Source: Lachnospiraceae bacterium 10-1 (GTDB lineage: Bacteria; Bacillota; Clostridia; Lachnospirales; Lachnospiraceae). From it: a DNA stretch of 64,000 nucleotides. Below are positions 35,191 to 44,378 of the stretch, piece after piece. The stretch lies in assembly GCA_000403495.2 (NCBI GenBank), contig KE159799.1:242190-306189 (forward strand), written 5' to 3'. Position numbers and translations under genes: made by a program. Within the stretch, counting starts at the first letter, position 1; each line of letters opens with the position of its first letter. The notes under the pieces are model-generated. The model made no database searches. It saw only the letters and a program-made list of their open reading frames with translations, and was not told the DNA's origin.

Positions 35191-35946
35191 TCAATTTATA
35201 CAATATTTTGTATCTCTGTCATTCTGCTTTTTCTTATCAGGAAGGCAAAAATTATATAACGCATGTAATTCTGGGCCGCTGATCCGCCTGTATTGTCCGG
35301 GTTTTAAATCTGCAAGCTGAATGTTCACCACCCTTACTCTTTTAATTGCATATACATGATACCCCAGTTCCTTTGTCATTCTTCTAATTTGTCTGTTTAC
35401 TCCCTGAGTCAATATAATTTTAAAAGTAAATTTGCCTACTTTTTCAACTTTGCAGGGCTTTGTAGCGATTTCTAATTCCGGTAAAAATACGCCTCCACTC
35501 ATTATATTTAAAAAATCTTCCGTAACTTCTTTATTTACTTTCACTATATATTCCTTTTCGTGCCCTCTGCTTCCCCGCATCATGGCATCAATCAGCGCTC
35601 CGTCATTTGTTAAAAGCAGCAAGCCTTCCGAATCTTTGTCCAAACGTCCTGCATAAGTAACCCGTACCGGAAATTTAACAATATCCGTAATCTTTTTATC
35701 TGCAAACTTATCCTTCTCTGTACAAATAACTCCCACCGGTTTATAAAAAGCTAAAACTACTTTTTCATTTTTTCCATGAACAGGTTTTTCATTCACTAAA
35801 ATCTTATCCTCTTCCCCAACCTGCATTCCTGTCCCGGCTTTCTTTCCATTCACCATAACCCGTCCTTCCAAAATCAGCCGGTCAGCTTCTCTTCTGGAAC
35901 AGATGCCGCAAGAAGCCAGATATTTATTTAACCGTTCTTTTTCCAT
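35191..35946 (-). CDS. 23S rRNA pseudouridine synthase, RsuA/RluF family
   Basis: The 251-residue protein has an N-terminal S4 RNA-binding domain (RLNKYLASCGICSRREADRL) and a catalytic domain with the Asp in GRLDKDSEGLLLLTNDG and QGVNRQIRRMTKELGY near the end. It isomerises a uridine in rRNA; RluF and RluB are the closest patterns, but the exact site cannot be fixed from sequence alone. It lies 24 bases after hflX in the shared operon. Confidence 0.93.
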   Translation of the reverse strand: MEKERLNKYLASCGICSRREADRLILEGRVMVNGKKAGTGMQVGEEDKILVNEKPVHGKNEKVVLAFYKPVGVICTEKDKFADKKITDIVKFPVRVTYAGRLDKDSEGLLLLTNDGALIDAMMRGSRGHEKEYIVKVNKEVTEDFLNIMSGGVFLPELEIATKPCKVEKVGKFTFKIILTQGVNRQIRRMTKELGYHVYAIKRVRVVNIQLADLKPGQYRRISGPELHALYNFCLPDKKKQNDRDTKYCIN

Positions 35947-35970
35947 GAAATAAGTTCCTTTCTGTTTGAT

Positions 35971-37263
35971 TTACACCAAATATTCCCCATACTTTTCCAC
36001 GTCTGCCCGATGGCATTTCACAGTAATGCAAGTGCCTTTTTCCTTGTATTCTTTACTGATAATATGTGTATTTTCCATAAAATAGGACACCACACTGCCC
36101 TGGCTGTAAGGAATAAGAAATGTTTCCGTACGGTAATCCGCATAAACTTTATCCAAAATCATATCCGCCAGCATACAAATGGAAGTTTCTTCTCTGGCCG
36201 ATAAATATATTTTATCTTCCCCTGCCGCTTTGGGAAAGGAAACTTCACTTTCACATTTATCTGCTTTATTAAGCACTGTTATTACAGGAATCTCCCCGGC
36301 ATGCAATTCCGACAATGTTTGTCTTGTAGTATGCATCTGTTCCAGATAAAAGGGATCAGAATAATCCACAACATGAACAAGCAGATCTGCACTTTCAATT
36401 TCTTCCAGCGTGGAATGAAATGCCTCCACCAGATCATGAGGCAGTTTATGAATAAATCCAACTGTATCCGAAAGGAGAAAATCCCTGTTATTCCCTGTGC
36501 AAATCCGCCTGACCGTAGTATCCAAGGTTGCAAAGAGCATATCCTCCTCCAAAACCTTTTTTTCCTCATCCAGCTTATATTTGTCTATCATGCCATTCAT
36601 AATTGTAGATTTACCCGCATTGGTGTATCCAACAAGAGCAACTAGAGGAATTCTTGATTCATGCCTTTTTTTCCTCTGGATTTGTCTTTCCTTAGAAATT
36701 TCCTTCAGTTCCCCGGACAGCTCTGAAATCCGATGTTCTATTCTGCGTCTGTCAAGCTCCAGCTTCTTTTCCCCAGCGCCGCGGCTGCTCATGCTTCCAC
36801 TGGTTCCCCCCTGTCTGGTTAAGGCTTCGTGCATACCTACCAGTCTTGGAAGAAGATATTTCAATCTGGCAGATTCCACCTGAAGCTTTGCCTCCCTTGT
36901 TCTGGCACGTGTTTCAAAAATGTCCAGTATCAATGTCGTCCTGTCCAAAATCGGTTTCCCGATCTCTTTTTGAAGGTTGCGGATCTGTGAAGGGGTAAGT
37001 GCATCATCAAATATGACTACATCTGCCATAAGCAGCTCTGCCGCCTCTTTTACTTCCTGCACCTTTCCGGCTCCAATGTAAAGCCCCTTATTAATAGTTT
37101 CCAGCTTTTGGGTAATCACGCCGACAGGCTCCATAAAACATGCCCTGGCCAGATCGGCAAGCTCCTCCATAGACCTGTCAAAATCCTTCTCAGAGCCATC
37201 ATCAGCCCCTACAAGCAAAACTTTTTCCATTTCCTGCATTTGATTCTTTTCTTGTTTTTCCAT
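35971..37263 (-). CDS. hflX: GTPase HflX
   Basis: The 430-residue ribosome-splitting GTPase has the HflX N-terminal domain, the linker RLVGMHEALTRQGG with a GSMSSRGAGEKKLELDRR segment, and a G domain with GYTNAGKST, DTVGFIHKLPH and NKAD. It acts on 50S/70S particles stalled under stress. It lies 36 bases after aroA and before the pseudouridine synthase. Confidence 0.96.
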   Translation of the reverse strand: MEKQEKNQMQEMEKVLLVGADDGSEKDFDRSMEELADLARACFMEPVGVITQKLETINKGLYIGAGKVQEVKEAAELLMADVVIFDDALTPSQIRNLQKEIGKPILDRTTLILDIFETRARTREAKLQVESARLKYLLPRLVGMHEALTRQGGTSGSMSSRGAGEKKLELDRRRIEHRISELSGELKEISKERQIQRKKRHESRIPLVALVGYTNAGKSTIMNGMIDKYKLDEEKKVLEEDMLFATLDTTVRRICTGNNRDFLLSDTVGFIHKLPHDLVEAFHSTLEEIESADLLVHVVDYSDPFYLEQMHTTRQTLSELHAGEIPVITVLNKADKCESEVSFPKAAGEDKIYLSAREETSICMLADMILDKVYADYRTETFLIPYSQGSVVSYFMENTHIISKEYKEKGTCITVKCHRADVEKYGEYLV

Positions 37264-37299
37264 AATCCCTCTATCAGTTCATCCGTAAAGATTTACTAT

Positions 37300-38583
37300 T
37301 TATAAGTTTTCAATTAATTCAAAATAATTTTCAAAAGTTTTCCGGCAGCACTTTGGATCTTTGATTGTAATTTTCCCTGTCTTTAACCCAATCAAAGTAA
37401 ATGCCATTGCCATACGGTGATCTTCATAGGTTTCTATCTCCGTCTCTGTTACTTGCCCGGGATAAATCCGTATCCCGTCGGCCTCCGGTACCTCCTCACA
37501 CCTGATTCCCATCCGTCCCAGCTCTGTCAGAACCGCCTTTATTCTGTCAGACTCCTGAAAACGGATATGTCCAATATTTTGAATCAAAGTCTCACTTTGG
37601 GCAAAAGGTGCAAGTACTGCCATTGTCATAGTTTGATCAGAAAAATCTTTCATGGAAATGTTAATCCCAGGATAACCTTCCAGTTCCTTTCCCGACATCC
37701 TTACTCCTTCTTTTTCATCTGAAAGCATACATCCCATCTGTTTCAATGCTTCTAAAAACTTAATGTCTCCCTGCATAGAATCCATATGCACATTTTTTAC
37801 AATAACACTTGTTTTCAATAAAGGCGCCATTGCATAAAAATAACATGCCCCGGAAACGTCCGGTTCTATTTGGTATTCCTTTCGTCCAAAAACATTTGTG
37901 TAAGGTACCTGATAAATATTTCCTTCCTTTACCACATCAATTCCAAATTGCTCCATCATTTTGAGCGTCATTTTAATATAAGATCCATCTGCTCTGTCTC
38001 CGCACGTTATAATATTTAATCCTGTTTTAACAATAACGCCAGCCATTAAAAGTGCACTGGCAAACTGGCTGCTAACACTTGTGTCAATCGTTACTTCATT
38101 TAAACAGATAGAATCTGATTTCATTTTAAATGGAAAATGCCCTTTCTCCCCCTGAAACTCAAATTCCACACCGGCACCGGAAAGAAGTTCCAATAAAGGC
38201 TGCATAGGGCGCTTACACATTTGAGGAGATGCATTTAATTCATATTCGCCTCCTGCAAGTGCAAGCATAACCGTCAAAAATCTTGCTGCTGTTCCTGCAC
38301 TTCCCACATAGATGGATGCATGGGGATTGGGAATCCTTCCGCCTGTTCCCCGGATGCATGTTTTCTTATTTTCTTCATCCACATCCACTTCAAATCCCAA
38401 TTTTAAAAGACAATCCAAAAAAGCCCTGGAATCGTCACTGAATAAAACCCCGCTCAGAGTGCACTGGCAAGTAGACAGCGCGGCAAGCAATAATGCCCTG
38501 TTTGTGATACTTTTTGATCCCGGAACCTGTACACAGATTTCTTCCATATGCCCGATTTGTTTTACATAATACTTTTCTTCCAT
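37300..38583 (-). CDS. aroA: 3-Phosphoshikimate 1-carboxyvinyltransferase (EPSP synthase)
   Basis: AroA (427 residues) catalyses the sixth step of the shikimate pathway, joining phosphoenolpyruvate to shikimate 3-phosphate. GSKSITNRALLLAALS at the N-terminus, GSAGTAARFLTVM and DHRMAMAF near the end identify it. I start at the ATG at 38583 (MEEKYYVKQIG) because AAGGA lies seven bases upstream; an in-frame ATG 19 codons earlier overlaps the preceding gene. No other aro genes are adjacent. Confidence 0.96.
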   Translation of the reverse strand: MEEKYYVKQIGHMEEICVQVPGSKSITNRALLLAALSTCQCTLSGVLFSDDSRAFLDCLLKLGFEVDVDEENKKTCIRGTGGRIPNPHASIYVGSAGTAARFLTVMLALAGGEYELNASPQMCKRPMQPLLELLSGAGVEFEFQGEKGHFPFKMKSDSICLNEVTIDTSVSSQFASALLMAGVIVKTGLNIITCGDRADGSYIKMTLKMMEQFGIDVVKEGNIYQVPYTNVFGRKEYQIEPDVSGACYFYAMAPLLKTSVIVKNVHMDSMQGDIKFLEALKQMGCMLSDEKEGVRMSGKELEGYPGINISMKDFSDQTMTMAVLAPFAQSETLIQNIGHIRFQESDRIKAVLTELGRMGIRCEEVPEADGIRIYPGQVTETEIETYEDHRMAMAFTLIGLKTGKITIKDPKCCRKTFENYFELIENL

Positions 38584-38593
38584 AATCAAATCC

Positions 38594-39418
38594 TTATTTA
38601 ATATTTTTACGCAAAAAATCTGCCACACCGTCCTTATCATTTGAAGGAATCACACCTGTGGCATACTTTTTCAGCTCGTTTACTGCATTTTCTACTGCAT
38701 AAGCAGAATCAGATATTTGAAACATGGGTATATCATTTGCAGCATCTCCAAAAGAAATAATCGTTTTACACCCCCATATTTTTTTAAGTTCAAAGATTGC
38801 ATTGGCTTTGGAAGCCTTCACAGGCATAATCTCAAGAAAATATTCGGAACTGTAAATCTCCTGCTGCAATGTCACTCTGAACCGTGCATCCTGTTTTAAT
38901 ATATTGTAACACTTTTCCAGCTCCCACCTCTCACCAATACAAGTATAGTAAAAGATGGCTCCCTGGTAGATACTTTCCTCATCTCCTATTGGCTCCATTC
39001 TCTTATCTCCCCTTCTCCTTGAAAGATAATTCCTGATGCCTTCATTTTCCCTGGAAGGATACCAGCATACCTTTTCCTGCCCCTCCTTATAAGTATACAC
39101 CAGCGGAAACAATTTTTCTCTTTCCAAAATCAGGCGGATATCTTCCTGCTCCTGGTTGGAAAAACCAGTAGAATAGAGAATTTTTCCTGTATCCGCCTCC
39201 AAAATAAACACACCATTATACACAATCACCGGAATATGGAGAGACAGCCCCTTTACTGCTTTTGATGCAGATACCAGTGAACGCGCTGTTGCATAAGTGA
39301 ATTTCATTCCCTGCTCAATCAGTTCATTGATTACTTTTAAGCTATAGCTGCTGATTTCCCCCTGGGAATTTAACAGCGTTCCATCTAAATCACTTACATA
39401 CAGCGTATCCTTGTCCAT
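38594..39418 (-). CDS. Cof-type HAD-IIB phosphatase
   Basis: The 274-residue cytoplasmic phosphatase has HAD motif I (YVSDLDGTLLNS, nucleophile Asp9), a C2B cap domain, and motif IV (SFGDAANDIPMFQ). Related enzymes act on sugar phosphates, pyridoxal phosphate or flavin mononucleotide; the substrate is not predictable. It is the first gene of the cof-aroA-hflX-rluF-like-ligA-metA run and carries its promoter. Confidence 0.92.
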   Translation of the reverse strand: MDKDTLYVSDLDGTLLNSQGEISSYSLKVINELIEQGMKFTYATARSLVSASKAVKGLSLHIPVIVYNGVFILEADTGKILYSTGFSNQEQEDIRLILEREKLFPLVYTYKEGQEKVCWYPSRENEGIRNYLSRRRGDKRMEPIGDEESIYQGAIFYYTCIGERWELEKCYNILKQDARFRVTLQQEIYSSEYFLEIMPVKASKANAIFELKKIWGCKTIISFGDAANDIPMFQISDSAYAVENAVNELKKYATGVIPSNDKDGVADFLRKNIK

Positions 39419-39456
39419 GCCTGCCCCTCCATGTTGTGCAAGTTTTACTACTAATT

Positions 39457-39485
39457 ACTATATCAATTTTTTTCTCTCCTGCCAA
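39457..39485 (-). promoter_or_regulatory. Promoter for the HAD-aroA-hflX-ligA-metA run
   Basis: TTGGCA (39480-39485) and TATAGT (39457-39462) read on the minus strand with 17-base spacing, about 40 bases before the HAD start. Confidence 0.7.
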
Positions 39486-39509
39486 CGATAAATTTGCCGC
39501 ATCCTGCCT

Positions 39510-39535
39510 GTTTATGATTACGGTTTATGATTACC
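39510..39535. repeat. 13-base tandem duplication at the ABC permease stop codon
   Basis: GTTTATGATTACG is followed directly by GTTTATGATTACC. The second copy contains the stop codon of the permease gene on the minus strand. Confidence 0.85.
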
Positions 39536-40172
39536 ATTCTTTCTTTTGAACCAGTCTTAATGACACAAAGTATGAAATAACAAGTGATATTACACAAATA
39601 CCTGCAAACACTCCCACAAAAAGCACATTTGGAACCCTCTCAAGAGCATACAGGGATATATGATATTTCTGGCAAAGTTTCAATGCAACATACACAATGC
39701 CTCCTATTCCAAACATTGTTGCCATATAGGCATATCTTCCCTTTTCCGCCCCCTTATACAAAATAACAGGAAATGTAATAGAAGTTCCCACTACAAATAT
39801 TGTTACCGAAGGCATAATATCCTGCCAGTTAAATTCCTGATTCATTTCAACAGGCAATAACGCTGCCATGCCGCTTATCAGCAAAGCAAGAGCTACCCCT
39901 ATGCTGACGGTAATGATAAACAAAAAATATTTAGATTTAATCAATGTTCTCTCACTTACAGGCATTGTAAGGGCAAAGCGGTTAAAAGAAACCGCATCAT
40001 CCAAAGCTGTTATACTTAAAATAATCATAGCTCCCATTAAAACAGTATAGATACATAAAAATGCAGTTGCTTTCATAGCAATCCCCCATATACACATAAA
40101 CCCAAGAATAAATATATACTGTTTTCCAAAACTTTTTACCAAATATAAGTCTTTTAAAATAAGTCCTCTCAT
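39531..40172 (-). CDS. ABC-2 type transporter permease
   Basis: The 213-residue protein has about six membrane segments and no recognisable extracellular domain, typical of permeases in YtrA-regulated exporters. It begins one base after the ATPase gene, so the two are translated together. Its substrate is unknown; related systems handle cell-wall antibiotics or lantibiotics. Confidence 0.85.
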   Translation of the reverse strand: MRGLILKDLYLVKSFGKQYIFILGFMCIWGIAMKATAFLCIYTVLMGAMIILSITALDDAVSFNRFALTMPVSERTLIKSKYFLFIITVSIGVALALLISGMAALLPVEMNQEFNWQDIMPSVTIFVVGTSITFPVILYKGAEKGRYAYMATMFGIGGIVYVALKLCQKYHISLYALERVPNVLFVGVFAGICVISLVISYFVSLRLVQKKEW

Positions 40173-40173
40173 T

Positions 40174-41073
40174 TTATTTACTCTCCTTTGTTTTCACAAT
40201 ATATAAAAGAATATCTTCAATCCCTGCCCGGTCAATAACCGCCCCGGTCTGGCCAAATGATGATGCCGCATCCAGATAACCGCTTTCTATCAGTTTTTCC
40301 TTATCCTTTACAAGGGCGCTGCATCCAAATTCTCCTTCTTCCTTCCCTGCGACCAGCTCTTTGGGAATCATGTTGATCTGTTCTCTCGATCCCCTGACAA
40401 TTCCATAGCGGTAAAGCATCTCATCCTTGTTTTCCGTAAATAACAGTTCCCCTTTATGAATCATCATCACATAATCTGCCGCTTTTTCAATATCTGATAT
40501 AATATGGGAAGAAAGAAACACCGTATGCTCTTCATCCTCGATAAACTCCCTGAAAATATCAAGAATTTCATCCCGAATCACCGGATCAAGACCGCTGGTT
40601 GCTTCATCCAATATTAAAAGATGGCTGTCATGGGATAAAGCCACCGCAATGGACAACTTCATTTTCATTCCTTTAGATAATTCTTTAACCTTTTTCCCTT
40701 CCGGAAGTTCAAATCTTTTTAAAAGCCTGCAAAATTTGTCATCATTCCATGTGCGGTATATATTCTTCATTACCTTATGAATGTATTTGACACGTAAATC
40801 TCCTGGAAAATTATTCTCATCAAACACTACTCCAATATGTTCCTTATAAGCAGTCTCTTTATCTCCATGCTTAATTTTGTGCCCGAGTAGTTCTATCTCC
40901 CCTGATTCCACAGTCAGCAGTCCTAAAATTGCTTTAATTGTTGTACTTTTACCTGCTCCGTTTTCTCCCACAAATCCTACAATAGAGCCTTTTGGTATTT
41001 GAAAACTTATGTTATTTAACGTAAACCCTTCATATTTCTTTGTTAAATTTTTTACTACAATTGCATTTTCCAT
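40174..41073 (-). CDS. ABC transporter ATP-binding protein
   Basis: The 299-residue ATPase has Walker A GENGAGKST, the Q loop, signature LSKGMKMKLS and Walker B LLILDEATSGLDP with a switch histidine in FLSSHI. A C-terminal extension of about 80 residues follows. It is the middle gene of the gntR-ATPase-permease operon, 31 bases from gntR. Confidence 0.95.
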   Translation of the reverse strand: MENAIVVKNLTKKYEGFTLNNISFQIPKGSIVGFVGENGAGKSTTIKAILGLLTVESGEIELLGHKIKHGDKETAYKEHIGVVFDENNFPGDLRVKYIHKVMKNIYRTWNDDKFCRLLKRFELPEGKKVKELSKGMKMKLSIAVALSHDSHLLILDEATSGLDPVIRDEILDIFREFIEDEEHTVFLSSHIISDIEKAADYVMMIHKGELLFTENKDEMLYRYGIVRGSREQINMIPKELVAGKEEGEFGCSALVKDKEKLIESGYLDAASSFGQTGAVIDRAGIEDILLYIVKTKESK

Positions 41074-41104
41074 TTCTTACTCCCATCTGTCCGCTTAGTA
41101 AGCT

Positions 41105-41488
41105 TTACTCTTTTATTCCTTCCTGATATAGTATCTCCAAAATTTCTTCTACCTCTACACGTCCAATCCCGCTCTGTCCGGCAAGGGAAACTACTTTGAA
41201 AAGCAGCTCTTCAATCTGTTTTAACTTTTCCTCTCTCACCAGAGAAAGATCGGCCGCCTTTACAAAACTTCCTTTTCCCACCACAGTAGTTATGAATCCT
41301 TCTCGCTCAAGGTCTTCATAAGCACGTTTGGTGGTAATCACACTAATGCGCAATTCCTTTGCAAGTGTGCGCATGGAAGGCAGTGGATCTCCTTCCTTCA
41401 AACGCCCTGCCATGATCATGGATTTAATCTGAGATGTGATCTGCTCATAAATCGGCCGGTCACCGGAATTACTAATGATAATATCCAT
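41105..41488 (-). CDS. GntR-family repressor, YtrA type
   Basis: The 127-residue protein has an N-terminal winged helix (YEQITSQIKSMIMAGRLKEG, LPSMRTLAKELRISVITTKR) and a short helical dimerisation tail with no effector domain, as in YtrA repressors, which react to cell-wall antibiotics. It leads its own operon, and a perfect inverted repeat lies in its promoter, so autoregulation is likely. Confidence 0.93.
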   Translation of the reverse strand: MDIIISNSGDRPIYEQITSQIKSMIMAGRLKEGDPLPSMRTLAKELRISVITTKRAYEDLEREGFITTVVGKGSFVKAADLSLVREEKLKQIEELLFKVVSLAGQSGIGRVEVEEILEILYQEGIKE

Positions 41489-41566
41489 TCTTCCTTCACG
41501 CCTTTCCCGTATTAATCATAATTTAACTTATCAGTTCCTACATGTATTTTCCTAACCAATGTTTAT

Positions 41567-41601
41567 ATAATGTATATATCATATATATACATTATTGTCA
41601 A
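41567..41601 (-). promoter_or_regulatory. Promoter of the gntR operon overlaid by a perfect inverted-repeat operator
   Basis: On the minus strand, TTGACA (41596-41601) and TATATA (41573-41578) are 17 bases apart. A perfect 13-base inverted repeat, 41567-41579 and 41583-41595 with a 3-base gap, fills the whole spacer and covers the -10. A YtrA-type dimer bound there would block RNA polymerase. Confidence 0.8.
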
Positions 41602-41625
41602 TATACATATATTTATTTATTTAAA

Positions 41626-41669
41626 AAATTACAGACAGCCATAGATTTCCCTATCGCTGCCTGTAATTT
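41626..41669 (-). terminator. Terminator after the MATE-HAD pair
   Basis: A 14-base-pair stem with one G-U pair (41626-41639 with 41656-41669) ends 15 bases past the HAD stop and is followed on the minus strand by six T residues. Confidence 0.85.
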
Positions 41670-41684
41670 AAACATAGTCCATTA

Positions 41685-42344
41685 TTAAAAATAAAGACAG
41701 GGAATGATCTCCTCCGGCTTTTCAACGAATAAATCCGCTCCCGCCTCCTCCTGCTCTTTTCTGGTTCGAAATCCCCATGTGACCGTAATACATTGCATTC
41801 CTGCATTTGCCGCAGTCGCAATGTCCACTTCCGAATCTCCCACATAAACTGCCTGCTCCTTAGGAATATTAAGAATACGCAATGCTTCAAACACCGTATC
41901 CGGTGCAGGCTTTTTATAAATTCCCTCTCTGGCGCCAATAGCTACCGAAAGATATTCTTTAAAGTACTTATCATATAATGCATCTACTCCCGTCTGCAGC
42001 TTATTTGATACAATTGCCATTTGAAATCCCTGCGCCTTTAACTTAGCAAGCAAAGCGGAAATTCCCGGGTAAAGCCCCGTTTTATCATTGCAATGTATCG
42101 CGTAATGTACTTTAAAATCAGCAAGAACGGCCTTTCTTACAGATTCTTCCGTATTTTCCACTACTGCGCGTTCTATCAGTTTTTCTATTCCATTTCCCAC
42201 AAAGCATCTGATTTCTTCCAGGCTGTGCTCTGGCATATTATGGCATTTCATCGCATAATTTACACTTGCCTGCAAATCTTCCAATGTGTTTAAAAGTGTT
42301 CCATCCAAATCAAATATTACCGCTTCATATCTTTTTTTCAACAT
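41685..42344 (-). CDS. HAD hydrolase, phosphoglycolate phosphatase-like
   Basis: The 219-residue protein has HAD motif I (VIFDLDGTLLNT), motif II (IVSNK), the lysine (YKKPAPD) and motif IV (YVGDSEVDIATAANAG), with a helical C1 cap. The family includes phosphoglycolate phosphatase and pyrophosphatase PpaX; neither can be singled out. The start overlaps the end of the MATE gene by 20 bases. Confidence 0.92.
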   Translation of the reverse strand: MLKKRYEAVIFDLDGTLLNTLEDLQASVNYAMKCHNMPEHSLEEIRCFVGNGIEKLIERAVVENTEESVRKAVLADFKVHYAIHCNDKTGLYPGISALLAKLKAQGFQMAIVSNKLQTGVDALYDKYFKEYLSVAIGAREGIYKKPAPDTVFEALRILNIPKEQAVYVGDSEVDIATAANAGMQCITVTWGFRTRKEQEEAGADLFVEKPEEIIPCLYF

Positions 42345-43695
42345 TTTTTATCAACCGTCCTCTCACAATAAAAAAGCAAACTGCATGCACCCCCGCTGTA
42401 AGCGCCCATGAAATGGGATAGGAAATATACAGCGTATGCAGGCTTCTATTCCACTGGAATACTGTATATATCCATATCACCCGAAATGCACAGGCCCCCA
42501 GTAAAGATACTATCATAGGCATAACCGCATACCCCAGCCCTCTGATACTTCCGACAAAAACATCCATAATGCCGCAAATACAATAAAAAGTACAAATAAC
42601 TGCCATCCTCTGCAGACCATAGGATACCACCTGCGGATCTGAAGAATAAAAACCAAGAATTTGTTTTCCAAAGAAAAATGCACCATTTCCCATAATCAAT
42701 CCAATTGCAGTTACAAATAAAAGACACTCTATCAATATTTTGTTAATCCTGTCATATTTTTTTCCTCCAAGATTCTGCCCTGTAAAGCTGACTGCTGTCT
42801 GATGCACCGAATTCATGGAAGTATAGACAAATCCTTCCACATTACTTCCGGCAGTGTTTCCTGCCATAGCCACAGATCCAAAAGAATTAACGGATGACTG
42901 AATCAGCACATTAGAAATAGAAAACAAAGATCCCTGTATTCCTGCCGGCAGGCCAATTGCTGCTATTTTTCCAAATTTATCCCAATTAATGTGAAGCTTA
43001 TTAAAGCAAAGCCTGAAGCATCCTTCACTTTTCATCAGGCATCTGATAATCAGCATGGTGGATACACATTGAGAAAGTACTGTCGCCAGTGCCACTCCTG
43101 CCACTCCTATATGAAGGGAAATCACAAAAAATAAATTTAAGACCACATTAATAACACCTGCTATCGATAAGTAAAATAGCGGTCTTCGTGTATCGCCAAT
43201 TGCCCTTAAAATTGCACTTCCAAAATTAAACATTAACATAACCGGCATACCAAGAAAATAAATTCTCATATAAAGAACAGAATGTTCAATTACATTTTCC
43301 GGTGTATCCATTAATAACAAAAGAGGCCTTGCTGCTGCAATTCCAATAGCTGCCAATAAAATACCTCCCATCATACTTACCAAAATAGCTGTATGAACCG
43401 TCTGGCTTACCTCCTCCTCTTGTTTTCCTCCGTAATATCTTGCAACCAGAACATTTGCGCCTACAGACAAACCAATAAACAAATTTACCAAAAGGTTGGT
43501 AAGTGAACCGGTAGAACCTACAGCCGCAAGCGCTTCATTTCCTGCAAACCGCCCTACCACCACCACATCTGCCGCATTAAATAAAAGCTGTAATATGCCG
43601 GAAAGCATTAATGGCAGCGTAAACAACAGAATCTTTCCAAATAAAGGTCCGTTACACATATCAATTTCATAAGATTTACGTGTTTTTCTTTCCAT
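42325..43695 (-). CDS. MATE family efflux transporter
   Basis: The 456-residue membrane protein has about twelve helices in two halves. MATE hallmarks include FGKILLFTLPLMLSGILQLL and VVVGRFAGNEALAAVGSTGS. Members export cationic drugs in exchange for Na+ or H+. It is the first of a two-gene unit and is divergent from the amidase at 43775. Confidence 0.94.
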   Translation of the reverse strand: MERKTRKSYEIDMCNGPLFGKILLFTLPLMLSGILQLLFNAADVVVVGRFAGNEALAAVGSTGSLTNLLVNLFIGLSVGANVLVARYYGGKQEEEVSQTVHTAILVSMMGGILLAAIGIAAARPLLLLMDTPENVIEHSVLYMRIYFLGMPVMLMFNFGSAILRAIGDTRRPLFYLSIAGVINVVLNLFFVISLHIGVAGVALATVLSQCVSTMLIIRCLMKSEGCFRLCFNKLHINWDKFGKIAAIGLPAGIQGSLFSISNVLIQSSVNSFGSVAMAGNTAGSNVEGFVYTSMNSVHQTAVSFTGQNLGGKKYDRINKILIECLLFVTAIGLIMGNGAFFFGKQILGFYSSDPQVVSYGLQRMAVICTFYCICGIMDVFVGSIRGLGYAVMPMIVSLLGACAFRVIWIYTVFQWNRSLHTLYISYPISWALTAGVHAVCFFIVRGRLIKNVEKKI

Positions 43696-43774
43696 GAAAA
43701 TTATCCTTCCATCAGGAACTGTTTTTTTCTATCATCATAAAATAGTAAAAGAATACTTTTATTAAGAGGTTACT

Positions 43775-44299
43775 ATGGCAACAGTTATTTTAGATGCCGG
43801 ACACGGCGGTTCTGACTTTGGAGCAACTTATCAAGGCCGCATGGAAAAAGATGATACTTTAAGGCTCACACTGGCAATCGGTGAAATTCTGCAAAATGCA
43901 GGCGTTAACGTGCTATATACCCGCACTGAAGATATCTATGAAACCCCTGCCCAAAAAGCTGCCGAAGGAAATGCCTCCGGTGCTGACTATTTTGTATCCA
44001 TCCATCGCAATTCCAGCCCCCGCAACAATCAGTATACAGGCATCGAATCGCTGGTATATAATCGTTATGGAGCTGCCAGCCACATGGCTGAAAATATAAA
44101 CACCCAGTTAGAACGTGTAGGCTTTGTCAATCATGGGGTAAATGAACGCAAAAATCTGGCTGTACTGCGGCGTACCAATATGCCTGCTGTTCTTGTAGAG
44201 GTAGGTTTTATAAACACCGATCAGGACAACACACGGTTTGATGGCAGATTTCAGGAAATTGCCCAAGCCATTGCTGACGGTATTTTAATGTCTCTGTAA
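43775..44299 (+). CDS. N-acetylmuramoyl-L-alanine amidase (Amidase_3), no signal peptide
   Basis: The 174-residue protein is just an Amidase_3 domain. It has the zinc residues in ILDAGHGG and the catalytic Glu in VLVEVGFINT, with IHRNSSP in between. No signal peptide, membrane anchor or wall-binding repeat is present, unlike CwlC or LytC-type enzymes, so it resembles the mother-cell sporulation amidases CwlC/CwlH or a phage endolysin domain. AGAGG precedes the ATG. It stands alone between divergent MATE and convergent DUF4125 genes. Confidence 0.93.
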   Translation: MATVILDAGHGGSDFGATYQGRMEKDDTLRLTLAIGEILQNAGVNVLYTRTEDIYETPAQKAAEGNASGADYFVSIHRNSSPRNNQYTGIESLVYNRYGAASHMAENINTQLERVGFVNHGVNERKNLAVLRRTNMPAVLVEVGFINTDQDNTRFDGRFQEIAQAIADGILMSL

Positions 44300-44325
44300 T
44301 AATAAAATATTATCTTTTTCCCAAG

Positions 44326-44376
44326 GAAAACCTGCTGTATACCTGCCAAATTCAGCATCATATACAACAGGTTTTC
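44326..44376. terminator. Bidirectional terminator between the amidase and TPR-DUF4125 genes
   Basis: Arms 44326-44341 and 44361-44376 form a 16-base stem with one mismatch and a 19-base loop, sitting between two convergent genes. Confidence 0.75.
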
Positions 44377-44378
44377 AC

